The notes: generated by a model from the letters alone, not told the origin. DNA of 64,000 nucleotides from Pseudomonas orientalis (GCF_022807995.1 NZ_CP094351.1:2945001-3009000), one strand, 5' to 3'; shown: positions 28,644 through 38,040, numbered from the stretch's first letter. Program-made: numbers and translations.

Positions 28644-30958
28644 GGGTATTCTACGCCAGGCGATGGGCCGACTTGCCCCTGCGCGGCAAGGCGCTAGTGG
28701 TGATTTCACTGCCGCTGGTGGTGCTGTTGTTGTCGTTGGTGCTGATCTACATCACCGAGCGTCAGACAGCCCGCGCTGAAGAGGACGTTCGCCGCGTGCT
28801 GCGGGTGCAAGGCGATATCCGCGCCGTGCACACCCTGCTGGCCGAAGCCGCCGCCAGCGTGCGCGGCTACCTGCTGACTCGCCGCGATGATTTCCTGCCG
28901 GGCTACCTCAACGCCAAGCCGCAGATTGAGTCCGCTCTGCGTCGACTCGACGGCGATGTTCGCGATCAACGGGTGCGCGAGCAACTCGCGTCGATCACGC
29001 CGCTGATCAACAGCAAAATCGATGGGCTGGAGGACATGCTCAACGAGCCGACGACAAGCCCTGGGTCGATTACCAGCATTCTCGTCAGCAACAAACACAT
29101 CCTGGATGCCTTGCGTCAACATATCGGCACCATGCTCACCCTTGAGGACTCTTTGCTGGCTGAGCGCACGACGGCCGCGGCCGAGACGCGCCAGCGGCTG
29201 CTGCTGTCCACTTGGCTGGCGGCCATCTGCGGGCTGTTTGGCGCAATCGTCGCGGTGCTGTTTCTGTCCAAGGGCATTGTCGCCCGGGTGCAGCAAGTAC
29301 AAGGCAACGCGCAACGCCTGGCACTGGGGCAACCGCTGCGGCCGCAGCCGCCGGAAAACGACGAGATCGGCCAATTGGGTACGCGGTTGGTGGAGGCCGG
29401 CTTGCTGCTGGCCGAGCGCGAGCGTGCGTTGCGCGAGAATGAAGAGCGCTTGCGGCTGATCATCGATGGGGTCAAGGACTACGGGATCTTTGCCCTCGAT
29501 ATTGCGGGCTATGTCACCAGCTGGAACGCCGGTGCGGAGCGGATCAAGGGCTACACCGAACAGGAAATCATCGGTCAGCATTTTTCGCTGTTCTACCTGC
29601 CACAGGAATGCCCGCAACACCCGGCCATGGCGCTGGATGAAGCCACCCGCAAGGGGCATTACATGGAAGAAGGCTGGCGCCTGCGCCAGGACGGCACACG
29701 CTTCTGGGCCAGCGTGGTGATCACGGCGCAGTTCGATGCGACCGGAGCCTTGCGCGGTTTCTCGAAGATCACACGCGACATCACCGACCGTCGCGCGGCG
29801 GAGATTGCGCTGGGCACCGCCCGCGAAGAAGCCGAACGTGCCAGCCGGGCCAAGAGCGAGTTTCTCTCACGCATGAGCCACGAACTGCGCACCCCACTCA
29901 ACTCGATCCTGGGCTTTGCGCAACTGCTGGACCTGGATTCGGCGGCAGGGCAAAAAGCGCAAGTCGGTCACATCCTGCGCGCAGGCCAACACCTGCTGAC
30001 GCTGATCAATGAAGTGTTGGACATTGCCAAGATCGAGGCGGGACGCTTGCCGTTGAACATCGAACCGATCCCTTTGGCGGGCACGCTGCAAGAAGCCCTG
30101 GCGCTGGTGTCACCCATGGCCGCCGATGCGGGCATCCAGTTGCAGGCGCTGCCCACGCTGGCGGCGGATATCGGCATCGTTGCCGATCGACAGCGCCTGA
30201 CCCAGGTGCTGCTGAACCTGCTGTCCAATGCCATTAAGTACAACCGGCCTGAGGGCCAGGTGAGCATTGAAGTCAAGATCGAGGGGCAACGCATCGGCGT
30301 GTCCGTCTGCGATACCGGCAAGGGCATCGCGGCCAATCACATCGGGCAACTGTTCAAGCCGTTCGAGCGCCTGGGGGCCGACCCGAACGTCGAAGGTAGC
30401 GGCCTGGGCCTGGCACTGAGCAAAAGCCTGCTGGAAAAGATGAATGGCGGACTGAGCGTGCACAGCCAACACGACATCGGCTCACGCTTCACCCTGGAAC
30501 TGCCCTTCGTGCGCGTACAGACGTCCAGCGACCTGGCCGCAGCCGTGATCGATACCACGCCGGTGCGCCCTGCCCCGGCGCTCCAGGGCAAGGTGGTGTA
30601 TATCGAAGACAATCTCTCCAGCCTGGCGCTGATCGAAACCTTGTTGCACCGCAGGCCGGGAATAAAGCTGCTGTCCAGCATGCAAGGTCAACTGGGCCTG
30701 GACCTGGCCGCGCAGCATGCGCCGCGGTTGATTTTGCTGGACGTGTCACTGCCGGACATTGACGGCCTCACCGTGCTGCAGCGCTTGCGCCGATCTGCGA
30801 TCACCCGGCACACCCCGGTGCTGATGATCACCGCCGATACCAGCGACCTCACCCGCCAGGCCCTGCACGACGCCGGTGCAACGGCGATATTGAATAAGCC
30901 GATTAACATCCCCGCGTTTCTTGCCCATCTCGACCAGTACTTTCCGGAGCCCACGTGA
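28640..30958 (+). CDS. Hybrid sensor histidine kinase (CHASE3-HAMP-PAS-HisKA-HATPase-REC)
   Basis: A 772-residue membrane hybrid kinase. TM1 (about 20-40) and TM2 (about 187-210) flank a periplasmic helical CHASE3-like sensor (SVRGYLLTRRDDFLPGY). Then come a HAMP, a PAS (about 270-390, DYGIFALDIAGYVTSWNAGAERIKGYT), HisKA with His414 (MSHELRTPLNSILGFAQLL), HATPase (NLLSNAIKYN, GSGLGLALSKSL) and a C-terminal receiver (LILLDVSLPDIDGL). Its ATG overlaps the stop of the upstream regulator (ATGA), and its stop overlaps the next receiver (GTGA), so all four genes are coupled. Confidence 0.92.
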   Translation: MRVFYARRWADLPLRGKALVVISLPLVVLLLSLVLIYITERQTARAEEDVRRVLRVQGDIRAVHTLLAEAAASVRGYLLTRRDDFLPGYLNAKPQIESALRRLDGDVRDQRVREQLASITPLINSKIDGLEDMLNEPTTSPGSITSILVSNKHILDALRQHIGTMLTLEDSLLAERTTAAAETRQRLLLSTWLAAICGLFGAIVAVLFLSKGIVARVQQVQGNAQRLALGQPLRPQPPENDEIGQLGTRLVEAGLLLAERERALRENEERLRLIIDGVKDYGIFALDIAGYVTSWNAGAERIKGYTEQEIIGQHFSLFYLPQECPQHPAMALDEATRKGHYMEEGWRLRQDGTRFWASVVITAQFDATGALRGFSKITRDITDRRAAEIALGTAREEAERASRAKSEFLSRMSHELRTPLNSILGFAQLLDLDSAAGQKAQVGHILRAGQHLLTLINEVLDIAKIEAGRLPLNIEPIPLAGTLQEALALVSPMAADAGIQLQALPTLAADIGIVADRQRLTQVLLNLLSNAIKYNRPEGQVSIEVKIEGQRIGVSVCDTGKGIAANHIGQLFKPFERLGADPNVEGSGLGLALSKSLLEKMNGGLSVHSQHDIGSRFTLELPFVRVQTSSDLAAAVIDTTPVRPAPALQGKVVYIEDNLSSLALIETLLHRRPGIKLLSSMQGQLGLDLAAQHAPRLILLDVSLPDIDGLTVLQRLRRSAITRHTPVLMITADTSDLTRQALHDAGATAILNKPINIPAFLAHLDQYFPEPT

Positions 30959-31464
30959 ATCTCGACCAGCGCATTCTGATCATCGACGACCAACGCCCGA
31001 ATCTCGATCTGGTGGAGCAATTGCTGGCGCGCGAAGGGCTGAGCAACGTACTGAGCAGCACTGAGCCATTGCGCACGCTTGAGCTGTTCAACAGTTTCGA
31101 ACCGGACTTGGTGATTCTTGACCTGCACATGCCCGAGCTCGATGGCTTTGCCGTGCTGGAACAACTTAACCGGCGCATCCCCAACGGCGAATACCTGCCG
31201 ATCCTCGTGCTGACCGCCGATGCCACCCGCGACACCCGCCTGCGCGCCCTGGCGCTCGGCGCCAGGGATTTCATCAGCAAGCCCCTGGATGCGCTGGAAA
31301 CCATGCTGCGGGTGTGGAACCTGCTGGAAACCCGCGTGCTTTATAAAACCTTGCGCACGCTGGTGCCGGCAGATCAGATTGAGTTGTTGCAACGGCGCGG
31401 CTCAAAGGACGGCATCGGGCCCACTCACGCGGCGACGGCGCCCACCGCTATCCGACGCTGCTAG
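30955..31464 (+). CDS. Stand-alone response-regulator receiver
   Basis: A 169-residue receiver with a GTG start overlapping the hybrid kinase stop (GTGA). Acidic residues are in IIDDQRPN, phospho-Asp56 in LVILDLHMPELDG, and the switch Lys in FISKPLD. The remaining about 45 residues show no recognisable output domain and end in a low-complexity tail (GPTHAATAPTAIRRC). It may act as a phosphate sink, a protein-protein output or a relay for the hybrid kinase. Confidence 0.88.
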   Translation: MNLDQRILIIDDQRPNLDLVEQLLAREGLSNVLSSTEPLRTLELFNSFEPDLVILDLHMPELDGFAVLEQLNRRIPNGEYLPILVLTADATRDTRLRALALGARDFISKPLDALETMLRVWNLLETRVLYKTLRTLVPADQIELLQRRGSKDGIGPTHAATAPTAIRRC

Positions 31465-31714
31465 ACGCGGATTCGCTTGATGTCGCGTTGCGGCGGCTCG
31501 CCAAGCAGGCCCATCAGGCGCCGCACGCAAGATAACAGGCACCCGGATTGCGAGGCAGGGTTGGGACGAACGAAAACCGCTTAAAAACGGCCGGCTGACA
31601 GCGCGCGGCTGAACCTAAGCTGAAGGCAATGCTTATCGGACTTAAACCGTTTGATAAATACCCGCGCCTGTTCAGATCATGGCGAGCCTGCCTTGAACCC
31701 TCAGGAATACGCCA

Positions 31715-32962
31715 TTGACCTTGCCGATTCAGCCGTTTCTATCAGCCTTGGTGCTATCGACCGCTGTGCTGGTCACGCAGCCGTCTCTGGCGGCAAGCCG
31801 TGCCGAGGGTTTTGCCAAAGACGTGACCGGAGGTGGCCCGCTTGCGGCCGTGCACCCCGCCACGCCGGCCGAACTGAAAAAGGCGTTGTGTGCACGCTTC
31901 GACACCCGCGGCAACTGCACCGATGACACACCGCGTGTCATCGCCCTGGACCATACATTTGATTTTCGCGGTTCGGTTGTATCCGATGGCAGCGCCCAAG
32001 TCACGGAAGCCGGTTGCATGGCCAACGCCTGCCCCCACGGCGGTGGGCAATGGGCAATCGACGGCGCCAATCATTTTTGCCAGTCGAAACCGCCAGCCAC
32101 GGTGACTTATGACAAGGCAGGCTTGCAGCGTTTGAAGATCGGTTCGAACAAGACCCTGCTGGGCGTGGGCCCCCATGCTGGCATCCAGGGCATGGGGTTG
32201 TTTATCGGCAGCGGCGCGCACAATGTCATCGTGCGCAACCTGGTCCTGTCGGACATCAATCCCCGTGTGGTCTGGGGCGGCGATGCACTCACGCTGGACG
32301 ATGCCGATGGCGTGTGGATCGACCACAACACCTTTGCGCGTATCGGTCGGCAGATGATCGTGACCGGTTGGGGCAGCGCGACTCATGTAACGATCTCCAG
32401 CAACGAATTCGACGGCCGCACGCCCTACTCCGCAACCTGCGATGGTCATCATTACTGGGTATGGCTGTTTCTGGGGCATCACGACACCCTGACCCTGCTC
32501 AACAACTATGTGCATGACACGTCCGGGCGCGCGCCTCATTCCGGCGGCATGGGCAATGCCGAAGTGCACGCGCAACTGGTCAATAACGTGTTCGCCCATC
32601 TGACGTACCAGGGCGCGGTCATGTCGCGTACCGCCAGCTCCTATCTACTGGTGGAAGGCAATGACTTCGAAGACGTGTCCCATCCGCTGTTCAACGATAC
32701 CCAGCAACCGGGCAGCGCGTATGCCCTCTTCACGCCCCTCCCACCGTCGCCCGACGAGGCCTGCCAGGCTGCGCTGGGCAGGCCCTGTGTCGCCAACCGG
32801 CAGCGCCTGAGTGGCGATGATTATCGTCCCCGGGATGCTTCTGTGCTGGAGGCGTTCCAGGCCTACCGTCAATACCTTGTTGCACCGCAGCCAGCCGACA
32901 TTGCGCGAATTGGCGTGCTGCGCGATGCCGGGGCGGGCCACCTCACCCCTGGAAACCACTGA
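31715..32962 (+). CDS. Secreted polysaccharide lyase family 1 enzyme, pectin-lyase-like
   Basis: Cleaves polygalacturonan or methyl-pectin by beta-elimination. The start is TTG at 31715, with AGGA 8 bases upstream, followed by a signal peptide (LSALVLSTAVLVTQPSLAA). The 415-residue right-handed beta-helix has GVWIDHNTFARIGRQMI and YSATCDGHHYWVWLFLG. The segment TSGRAPHSGG replaces the RxPxxR of pectate lyases, a pattern I associate with (fungal) pectin lyases; VEGNDFEDVSHPLF follows. Its stop overlaps the next ATG (TGATG), coupling it to the rhamnogalacturonan lyase. Substrate preference is inferred. Confidence 0.83.
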   Translation: MTLPIQPFLSALVLSTAVLVTQPSLAASRAEGFAKDVTGGGPLAAVHPATPAELKKALCARFDTRGNCTDDTPRVIALDHTFDFRGSVVSDGSAQVTEAGCMANACPHGGGQWAIDGANHFCQSKPPATVTYDKAGLQRLKIGSNKTLLGVGPHAGIQGMGLFIGSGAHNVIVRNLVLSDINPRVVWGGDALTLDDADGVWIDHNTFARIGRQMIVTGWGSATHVTISSNEFDGRTPYSATCDGHHYWVWLFLGHHDTLTLLNNYVHDTSGRAPHSGGMGNAEVHAQLVNNVFAHLTYQGAVMSRTASSYLLVEGNDFEDVSHPLFNDTQQPGSAYALFTPLPPSPDEACQAALGRPCVANRQRLSGDDYRPRDASVLEAFQAYRQYLVAPQPADIARIGVLRDAGAGHLTPGNH

Positions 32963-34545
32963 TGCGACGTGTCCTGCTGCTAATGCTCTGCTCACTGGCG
33001 ACGCCTGCCTTCGCCGGTTTCGGCTTCACGCGCACCGACTCCCGCATCGTCGTCGACACCGATGCACAGTTGCTGTTCAGCGTGGACACCCGCAATGGCG
33101 ATCTGGTCTCCCTGCGTTATCGCGGCAGTGAATTGCAGACCACCGAACCCAAGGCCTCGCAGGTCGCATCCGGCTTGGGCAGCGCGCAGGTCGAGGCGCA
33201 TACAGTGGGTGATGTGATCGTCATCAGCGCGCGGGCGGGTGATTTGATCCACTACTATCTGGCAAAAAAAGGCCGCGCGGCCATTTACATGGCGACCTAT
33301 GCGCCCACCTTGCTGCCTGTGGGCGAGCTGCGCTTCGTGGCGCGGCTCAACGTCGGCAAGCTGCCCAAGGCTGCGCATGGCACCGATTCCAATGTCGGCA
33401 CGGCAATCGAAGGCAAGGACGTGTTCCTGCTACCGGATGGACGCACCAGTTCCAAATTCTATTCGGCGCAACCGATGATCGACGACCCATTGCACGGTGT
33501 GAAAGGCCCGGGTGTCGCGGTGTATATGCTGATGGGCAATCGCGAGCTCAGCGCGGGCGGCGCGTTTTTCAAGGATATTGCCACCCAGAAAACCCCGGTC
33601 ACCCATGAGCTGTACAACTACATGTACTCAAACCACACCCAGACCGAGCCCTATCGCGGCGGCTTGCACGGGATCTATGGGCTGCTGTTTACCGACGGTG
33701 ATGCGCCTGATCCAACCTTGACCAACCTGGGTTTTATCGACAATCGCCTGGGCCTTGCGGGCTTCGTGGACAGCGCCGGGCGCGGCACCCTGGCCGGACA
33801 CATATCCGGTGTGGCCGGTGCGCTGCCCGCAGTGGTGGGTTTGAGTAATGCCAACGCCGAGTATTGGGCACGCGCCGATGGCAGCGGGCGCTACGTCGTG
33901 ACCGGGGTGAAACCCGGACGCTACCGAGTCACCCTGTACCAGAACGAGCTGGAAATCGCGCAGACCACCGCCCAGGTGAGCGCCGGCACTACCACGCAAA
34001 CGAACCTGCAGGCACAGCCGCCGGCCGGCCAGGTGAAATGGCAAATCGGTATGCCCGATGGCACGCCGGCAGGTTTTCTCAATGCACACCTGCTGGCATC
34101 CGCACACCCCAGCGATTCACGCATGGCACCATGGGCCCCGGTCATCTACAGCGTTGGCAGCAGCCCTGTCGACGCCTTCCCCGCCGCGCAATGGCGCGAC
34201 GTCAACAGCCCGACCCGCATCCAATTCGTGTTGGCCGCCAACGCGGTCAGGGATTACCGGTTGCGCCTGTTTATTTCACTGGCCCAGGCCGGCGGGCGCC
34301 CGGCGGTGAGCGTCAATCAGCACTGGAAAGCGCCTGTGCCTGCGGCCTCGAACCAGCCCGACAGTCGCGGTATTACCCGAGGCACTTATCGCGGCAACAA
34401 CAGCGTGTTCGACGTCAGTATTCCGGCCGCCGCGCTGCATGCAGGAGTCAATACGCTGGAAATCGGCGTGGCGTCGGGCAAAACCGGAACGGGCTTTCTG
34501 AGCCCTGGTTTTGTGTTTGACAGCGTGCAGTGGGTGCAGCCGTGA
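32962..34545 (+). CDS. Rhamnogalacturonan lyase (PL4-like)
   Basis: Secreted lyase for the rhamnogalacturonan I backbone of pectin. A signal peptide (LLLMLCSLATPAFAGFG) is followed by the PL4 catalytic beta-sandwich (about 20-275; FFKDIATQKTPVTHELYNYM and GGLHGIYGLLFTDG). Next come an FN3-like domain (about 285-345, GSGRYVVTGVKPGRYRVTLY) and a C-terminal carbohydrate-binding-like domain (GTYRGNNSVFDVSIPAAAL, PGFVFDSVQW). 527 residues, the common three-domain length. Translationally coupled to the pectin lyase, forming a pectin-degrading pair. Confidence 0.87.
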   Translation: MRRVLLLMLCSLATPAFAGFGFTRTDSRIVVDTDAQLLFSVDTRNGDLVSLRYRGSELQTTEPKASQVASGLGSAQVEAHTVGDVIVISARAGDLIHYYLAKKGRAAIYMATYAPTLLPVGELRFVARLNVGKLPKAAHGTDSNVGTAIEGKDVFLLPDGRTSSKFYSAQPMIDDPLHGVKGPGVAVYMLMGNRELSAGGAFFKDIATQKTPVTHELYNYMYSNHTQTEPYRGGLHGIYGLLFTDGDAPDPTLTNLGFIDNRLGLAGFVDSAGRGTLAGHISGVAGALPAVVGLSNANAEYWARADGSGRYVVTGVKPGRYRVTLYQNELEIAQTTAQVSAGTTTQTNLQAQPPAGQVKWQIGMPDGTPAGFLNAHLLASAHPSDSRMAPWAPVIYSVGSSPVDAFPAAQWRDVNSPTRIQFVLAANAVRDYRLRLFISLAQAGGRPAVSVNQHWKAPVPAASNQPDSRGITRGTYRGNNSVFDVSIPAAALHAGVNTLEIGVASGKTGTGFLSPGFVFDSVQWVQP

Positions 34546-34730
34546 ACAGCCACAGTCGATCCGCTTACCCTGCCTGTCCAAGCCGGACGAAATGATCGAT
34601 GGCGAATGGCAGAGTGTCCTGGGAAATATCACCCCTGTTTTTGACGGTGCTGCCGATCGGCATCGCTGATGCTCTGCGGCATTAACTCACGTTAAAAATC
34701 TCATTGATAGTTGATATCAACGAAACACAA

Positions 34731-34759
34731 TTGCACGCCTACCAACTAGTCGGTAGCAT
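34731..34759 (+). promoter_or_regulatory. Promoter with TetR-type operator in the spacer, upstream of CMD-OYE
   Basis: TTGCAC (-35), a 17-base spacer and TAGCAT (-10). The spacer and -10 are covered by the near-perfect palindrome CTACCAACTAGTCGGTAG (34739-34756). A 14-base identical core (GCCTACCAACTAGT) recurs at 38057-38070 upstream of osmC, next to a TetR gene. Confidence 0.7.
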
Positions 34760-34798
34760 TGTTTAAAGTTAAATCCAACGCACACAGTGAGAAGCACC

Positions 34799-35131
34799 AT
34801 GCAAGACTGGAAGCAAACTCGCAAAGACATCAACGCTCGCCTGATGGAACTCAATGCACTCACCCCTGAAACCATGAAAGGCATGGCGGCACTCGGTAGC
34901 GCCGGGGCCAAGACCAATCATCTGGATGCCAAAACCCGAGAGCTTATTTCTCTTGCCGTCGCAGTGACCACACGCTGCGACGGCTGCATTGCCTTCCCTG
35001 CCGCCGAGGCGAAGAAAGTCGGCGTGACCAGCGAAGAAGTCGCTGAAGCACTGGGTGTGGCGATCAACATGAACGCCGGTGCCGCACTGGTCTACAGCAC
35101 GCACGTGCTGGATGCGTTCGACAAGTCATAA
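34799..35131 (+). CDS. Carboxymuconolactone decarboxylase-like (AhpD-type) protein
   Basis: A 110-residue CMD-family protein. The thiol motif TRCDGCIAFPAAEAKKVGV carries the CxxC and nearby residues of AhpD-like peroxidase/disulfide reductases. The start at 34799 (MQDWKQTRKDINARLMELN) is preferred over a GTG four codons earlier. First gene after the operator promoter and 34 bases before the Old Yellow Enzyme, so co-transcribed. A role in peroxide or thiol stress is inferred from the CxxC. Confidence 0.87.
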   Translation: MQDWKQTRKDINARLMELNALTPETMKGMAALGSAGAKTNHLDAKTRELISLAVAVTTRCDGCIAFPAAEAKKVGVTSEEVAEALGVAINMNAGAALVYSTHVLDAFDKS

Positions 35132-35165
35132 GCCTGCGCTCACCCCTTCGACCTCGAGAGAACTC

Positions 35166-36272
35166 ATGAATAAGCTGTTTGCTCCTTACGACTTATCCGG
35201 CCTGACATTGGCCAACCGTGTGGTGATGGCGCCAATGACCCGCACGCGCACTCCGGAAAACATTCCCGGCGATTTGACCGTGCTTTATTACGCCCAGCGT
35301 GCTTCGGCCGGTTTGATCATCACTGAAGGCCTGCCGGTGTCGGAAGAAGCCCGTGGCTATCTGTATACCCCAGGTCTTTACACCGATGAGCAAACCGCAG
35401 GCTGGCGCAAAGTCACGGATGCGGTGCACGCTGAAGGCGGCAAGATCTTCGCCCAACTGTGGCACGTAGGCCGTCTGTCACACGTATCGCTCCAACCGGG
35501 CAACGCGGCGCCCGTTTCGTCGGGCACCGTTCCCGCTACCACAACCATGGTTTACGCCTGGGTCGAACCTGGCAAAGAAGGCCCGGTGCTGCCAAGTCCA
35601 CCGCGCGCCCTGACAACCGATGAAGTCCAGCGCGTTATCCAGGATTTTGTCGCATCTGCACGCAGGGCGATGGATGCCGGCTTCGATGGCGTCGAGGTGA
35701 TGGCGGCCAATGCGTTCCTGTTCGATCAGTTCCTGAGCAGCAAACTGAATACGCGTACCGACCAATACGGTGGTTCCATCGCAAATCGCGAGCGCCTGTT
35801 GCTGGAAACCGTCGATGCCCTGGCCGCCGAGATAGGCGCAAGGAAAGTCGGCGTGCGGGTTTCGCCCTTCGGTCGAATTTATGACATGGAAGCTTTTGAC
35901 GGCGAGGCTGAGGCCTGGATGAGCGTGGCATCGGCGTTGAACAACCGCGGTCTGGCGTATGTGCACCTTAACTACCAGACCACCATTTCTGCAGCCGGCA
36001 CGCCTGAAGGCTTCGGCGCGGCATTCCGCGAGGCCTACCGTGGCCCCCTGATCGGCGCAGGCGGTTTTACCCAGGACCTGGCCGAACAGGAACTGGAAAA
36101 GGGTGAACTCGACCTGATCGCTTTCGGCACCGCCTTCATTTCCAACCCGGATCTAGTGGCGCGAATGAAGAACGGCTGGCCGCTGGCCAAACCAGATCCC
36201 TCCACGTTCTATGGCGTTATCGGTGCCAAAGGCTATACGGATTATCCGGAACACACTGCAACTCAGGCCTGA
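35166..36272 (+). CDS. Old Yellow Enzyme family protein with atypical active site
   Basis: FMN-dependent TIM-barrel protein of the NemA/OYE family, 368 residues. FMN contacts are recognisable (NRVVMAPMTRTRTP, AQLWHVGRLSH, KVGVRVSPFG, LIAFGTAFISNPDLV). The substrate-binding signature normally HxxN-x-Y reads GVEVMAANAFLFDQFL: the His is Met and the proton-donor Tyr is Phe, while the Asn is kept. The paralogue at 41954 has HSANSY. Activity on classical enones may therefore differ or be lost. Operon with the CMD gene; start at 35166 with a modest GAGAGAA site. Confidence 0.88.
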   Translation: MNKLFAPYDLSGLTLANRVVMAPMTRTRTPENIPGDLTVLYYAQRASAGLIITEGLPVSEEARGYLYTPGLYTDEQTAGWRKVTDAVHAEGGKIFAQLWHVGRLSHVSLQPGNAAPVSSGTVPATTTMVYAWVEPGKEGPVLPSPPRALTTDEVQRVIQDFVASARRAMDAGFDGVEVMAANAFLFDQFLSSKLNTRTDQYGGSIANRERLLLETVDALAAEIGARKVGVRVSPFGRIYDMEAFDGEAEAWMSVASALNNRGLAYVHLNYQTTISAAGTPEGFGAAFREAYRGPLIGAGGFTQDLAEQELEKGELDLIAFGTAFISNPDLVARMKNGWPLAKPDPSTFYGVIGAKGYTDYPEHTATQA

Positions 36273-36393
36273 TCTCACTTCAACATTGATGTCGAGGCTG
36301 AACAAAAGGCCGTAGAACAGGCACAACTGCTGGTGCTGCAGCCCCCTCTTTACTGGTACAGCTACGCGAGCACGCCGGGCAGATTAGATTCGA

Positions 36394-36584
36394 TCAGCGA
36401 GCCTCAACCAGCTCCGCCAGCACGGCTTTTTCAGGGCGGCGACTGAACGTGAGCCAGGCATGGCGCGTAGCAACCGTCCCTGGTGAAACACCGCCAGGGA
36501 CGGTACGGCGCGAATGCCATACATCTGCATCTTGTTAAGCGCCTCGAGAAACGGCCGCCTCAGGCTGAGCGCCGGCGACAGTTT
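36394..36584 (-). pseudogene. Thioredoxin-like C-terminal remnant, frameshifted
   Basis: On the minus strand, one frame reads LEALNKMQMYGIRAVPSLAV then FHQGRLL, resembling the cis-Pro half of thioredoxin. The continuation EKAVLAELVEAR-stop lies in a different frame. No N-terminal half with a CxxC is present: the SDR gene begins immediately upstream. It looks like a decayed thioredoxin-family gene. Confidence 0.5.
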
Positions 36585-37358
36585 TCAGGCGCGCACGGCC
36601 ATGACACCGGCATCCACGTCCCAGATAGCGCCGGTCACCCAAGAGGTTTTGTCCGACAACAAAAACAGGATCGTGTTGGCCACATCTTCCGGCACCCCAA
36701 CACGTCCCAGCGGGTGGAAGGCGTTAAGCGATTTCATGGCTTCCGGGATCGCGTCCTTGTCCATGAACCCCTCGTAAATCGGGGTGTGCACAATGCCAGG
36801 GGAAACCGCATTGACACGAATACCTGAATGCGCCAATTCAATTGCCAAGTTACGTGTCAGCGCATGCAAACCGGCTTTGGCCATGGAGTAGGCAGAGGCC
36901 GGCGAGCCGGCCAGCGCAGCCTGAGCGCCGATGGAACCGACATTGACAACCGAACCTTCACGCTTGGCGGCGAGCATGTTCTTGACCACGGCCTGGGTGA
37001 TGAAAAACGTCGAACGGTTGAGGGACATGTACATGTCATATTCGGCCGCACCATGCTCGGTGAACGGCTTGGGAACAAAGATCCCTGCTGAGTTGACCAT
37101 CAGACTGATATCGCTGTGGTTGGCATTAATGTCCTGGAGAACGCTGTGCATGCCCTCTTCGGTCATCAGGTTGGCCACGATCACCGACACGTTACCCAGT
37201 ATGCTCAGTTCGTTACGCACCGCATCGGCCTTGTCTTGCTTGCTGCCGGTAAGCACGACACTACCGCCCGCCTTCAGTACCATGCGGGCCGTTTCCAGGC
37301 CCATACCGCTGGTACCGCCTACGACCAACAATTTTTTGCCTTTAAAGTAATCGTTCAT
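36585..37358 (-). CDS. Short-chain dehydrogenase/reductase
   Basis: Classical SDR, 257 residues. Cofactor loop [12 protein letters not shown]-equivalent VNSAG, catalytic Ser (VNVGSIGAQ) and Tyr-x3-Lys (YSMAKAG). The C-terminal [12 protein letters not shown] and DVDAGVMA are typical. Start at 37358 with GGAG 6 bases upstream. It lies 93 bases downstream of osmC on the same strand and is probably co-transcribed from the operator-containing osmC promoter. Substrate unknown. Confidence 0.9.
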   Translation of the reverse strand: MNDYFKGKKLLVVGGTSGMGLETARMVLKAGGSVVLTGSKQDKADAVRNELSILGNVSVIVANLMTEEGMHSVLQDINANHSDISLMVNSAGIFVPKPFTEHGAAEYDMYMSLNRSTFFITQAVVKNMLAAKREGSVVNVGSIGAQAALAGSPASAYSMAKAGLHALTRNLAIELAHSGIRVNAVSPGIVHTPIYEGFMDKDAIPEAMKSLNAFHPLGRVGVPEDVANTILFLLSDKTSWVTGAIWDVDAGVMAVRA

Positions 37359-37451
37359 TACAGACTCCGGACTTCTATGTTTCGTGAGGCGGCACCAGCG
37401 CAATTACTGGCCGTCTGGTGCACACAAGGTGTGATTTAGTTGACGGGCGAA

Positions 37452-38006
37452 TCAGCCCTCACGCACTTCCAGAGTCGGCACCATACGAATGGCTTTCGAG
37501 AAGTTGGCGTAGTTCACCGAGGTCTTCAGCACGACCCTATGCAGCTCTTCAACATGCTCACGGGAGGCATCGGTGTGCAGGCGAACCACTACGCTGACTT
37601 CGTCGTAGCCAGGGTTGACGCTTTCGTCGATACCGAGGAAACCACGCAGGTCGAGGGTGCCGTCAGTTTCAATTTCAAGGCTGTGGATCTTGATGCCCAT
37701 CATCGCGGCGTTGGCGGCATAACCGACCGACATGCACGCGTTCAGCGCAGCCATCAGCAGCTCTTGCGGGTTGGGCGCACTGTTCTGACCCAACAGTTCG
37801 TTTGGCTCGTCGGCAACTATTTCAAAGTTGCGCGAGTAGGTTTCGCCGGCCAGGCTGTAGCGATTGACCTTCGCGACGGAACGGGTCTGCCCCTTCCATT
37901 GGGTTTTGACATTAAAACTGGCGTGACGCTTGGTCGCATCCTCGGCAACGCCTTGGGCAAACTGCTGGAGTGCGGCAACATCAATACCGTTCAAGTTAGT
38001 GCTCAT
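37452..38006 (-). CDS. OsmC family protein
   Basis: A 184-residue OsmC/Ohr-fold protein. The first active cysteine is in LLMAALNACMSVGYAAN; the second-cysteine region reads LKTSVNYANFSKAI with Ser instead of Cys, so the usual two-Cys peroxidase cycle is doubtful. Arg and Glu of the motif core (NPQELLMAAL) are kept. Preceded by the ACTAGT-centred operator and followed by the SDR. A role in organic hydroperoxide or electrophile stress is plausible. Confidence 0.87.
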   Translation of the reverse strand: MSTNLNGIDVAALQQFAQGVAEDATKRHASFNVKTQWKGQTRSVAKVNRYSLAGETYSRNFEIVADEPNELLGQNSAPNPQELLMAALNACMSVGYAANAAMMGIKIHSLEIETDGTLDLRGFLGIDESVNPGYDEVSVVVRLHTDASREHVEELHRVVLKTSVNYANFSKAIRMVPTLEVREG

Positions 38007-38040
38007 ATGTACATTCCTCCTCGGATAGACCGGGCATTTG

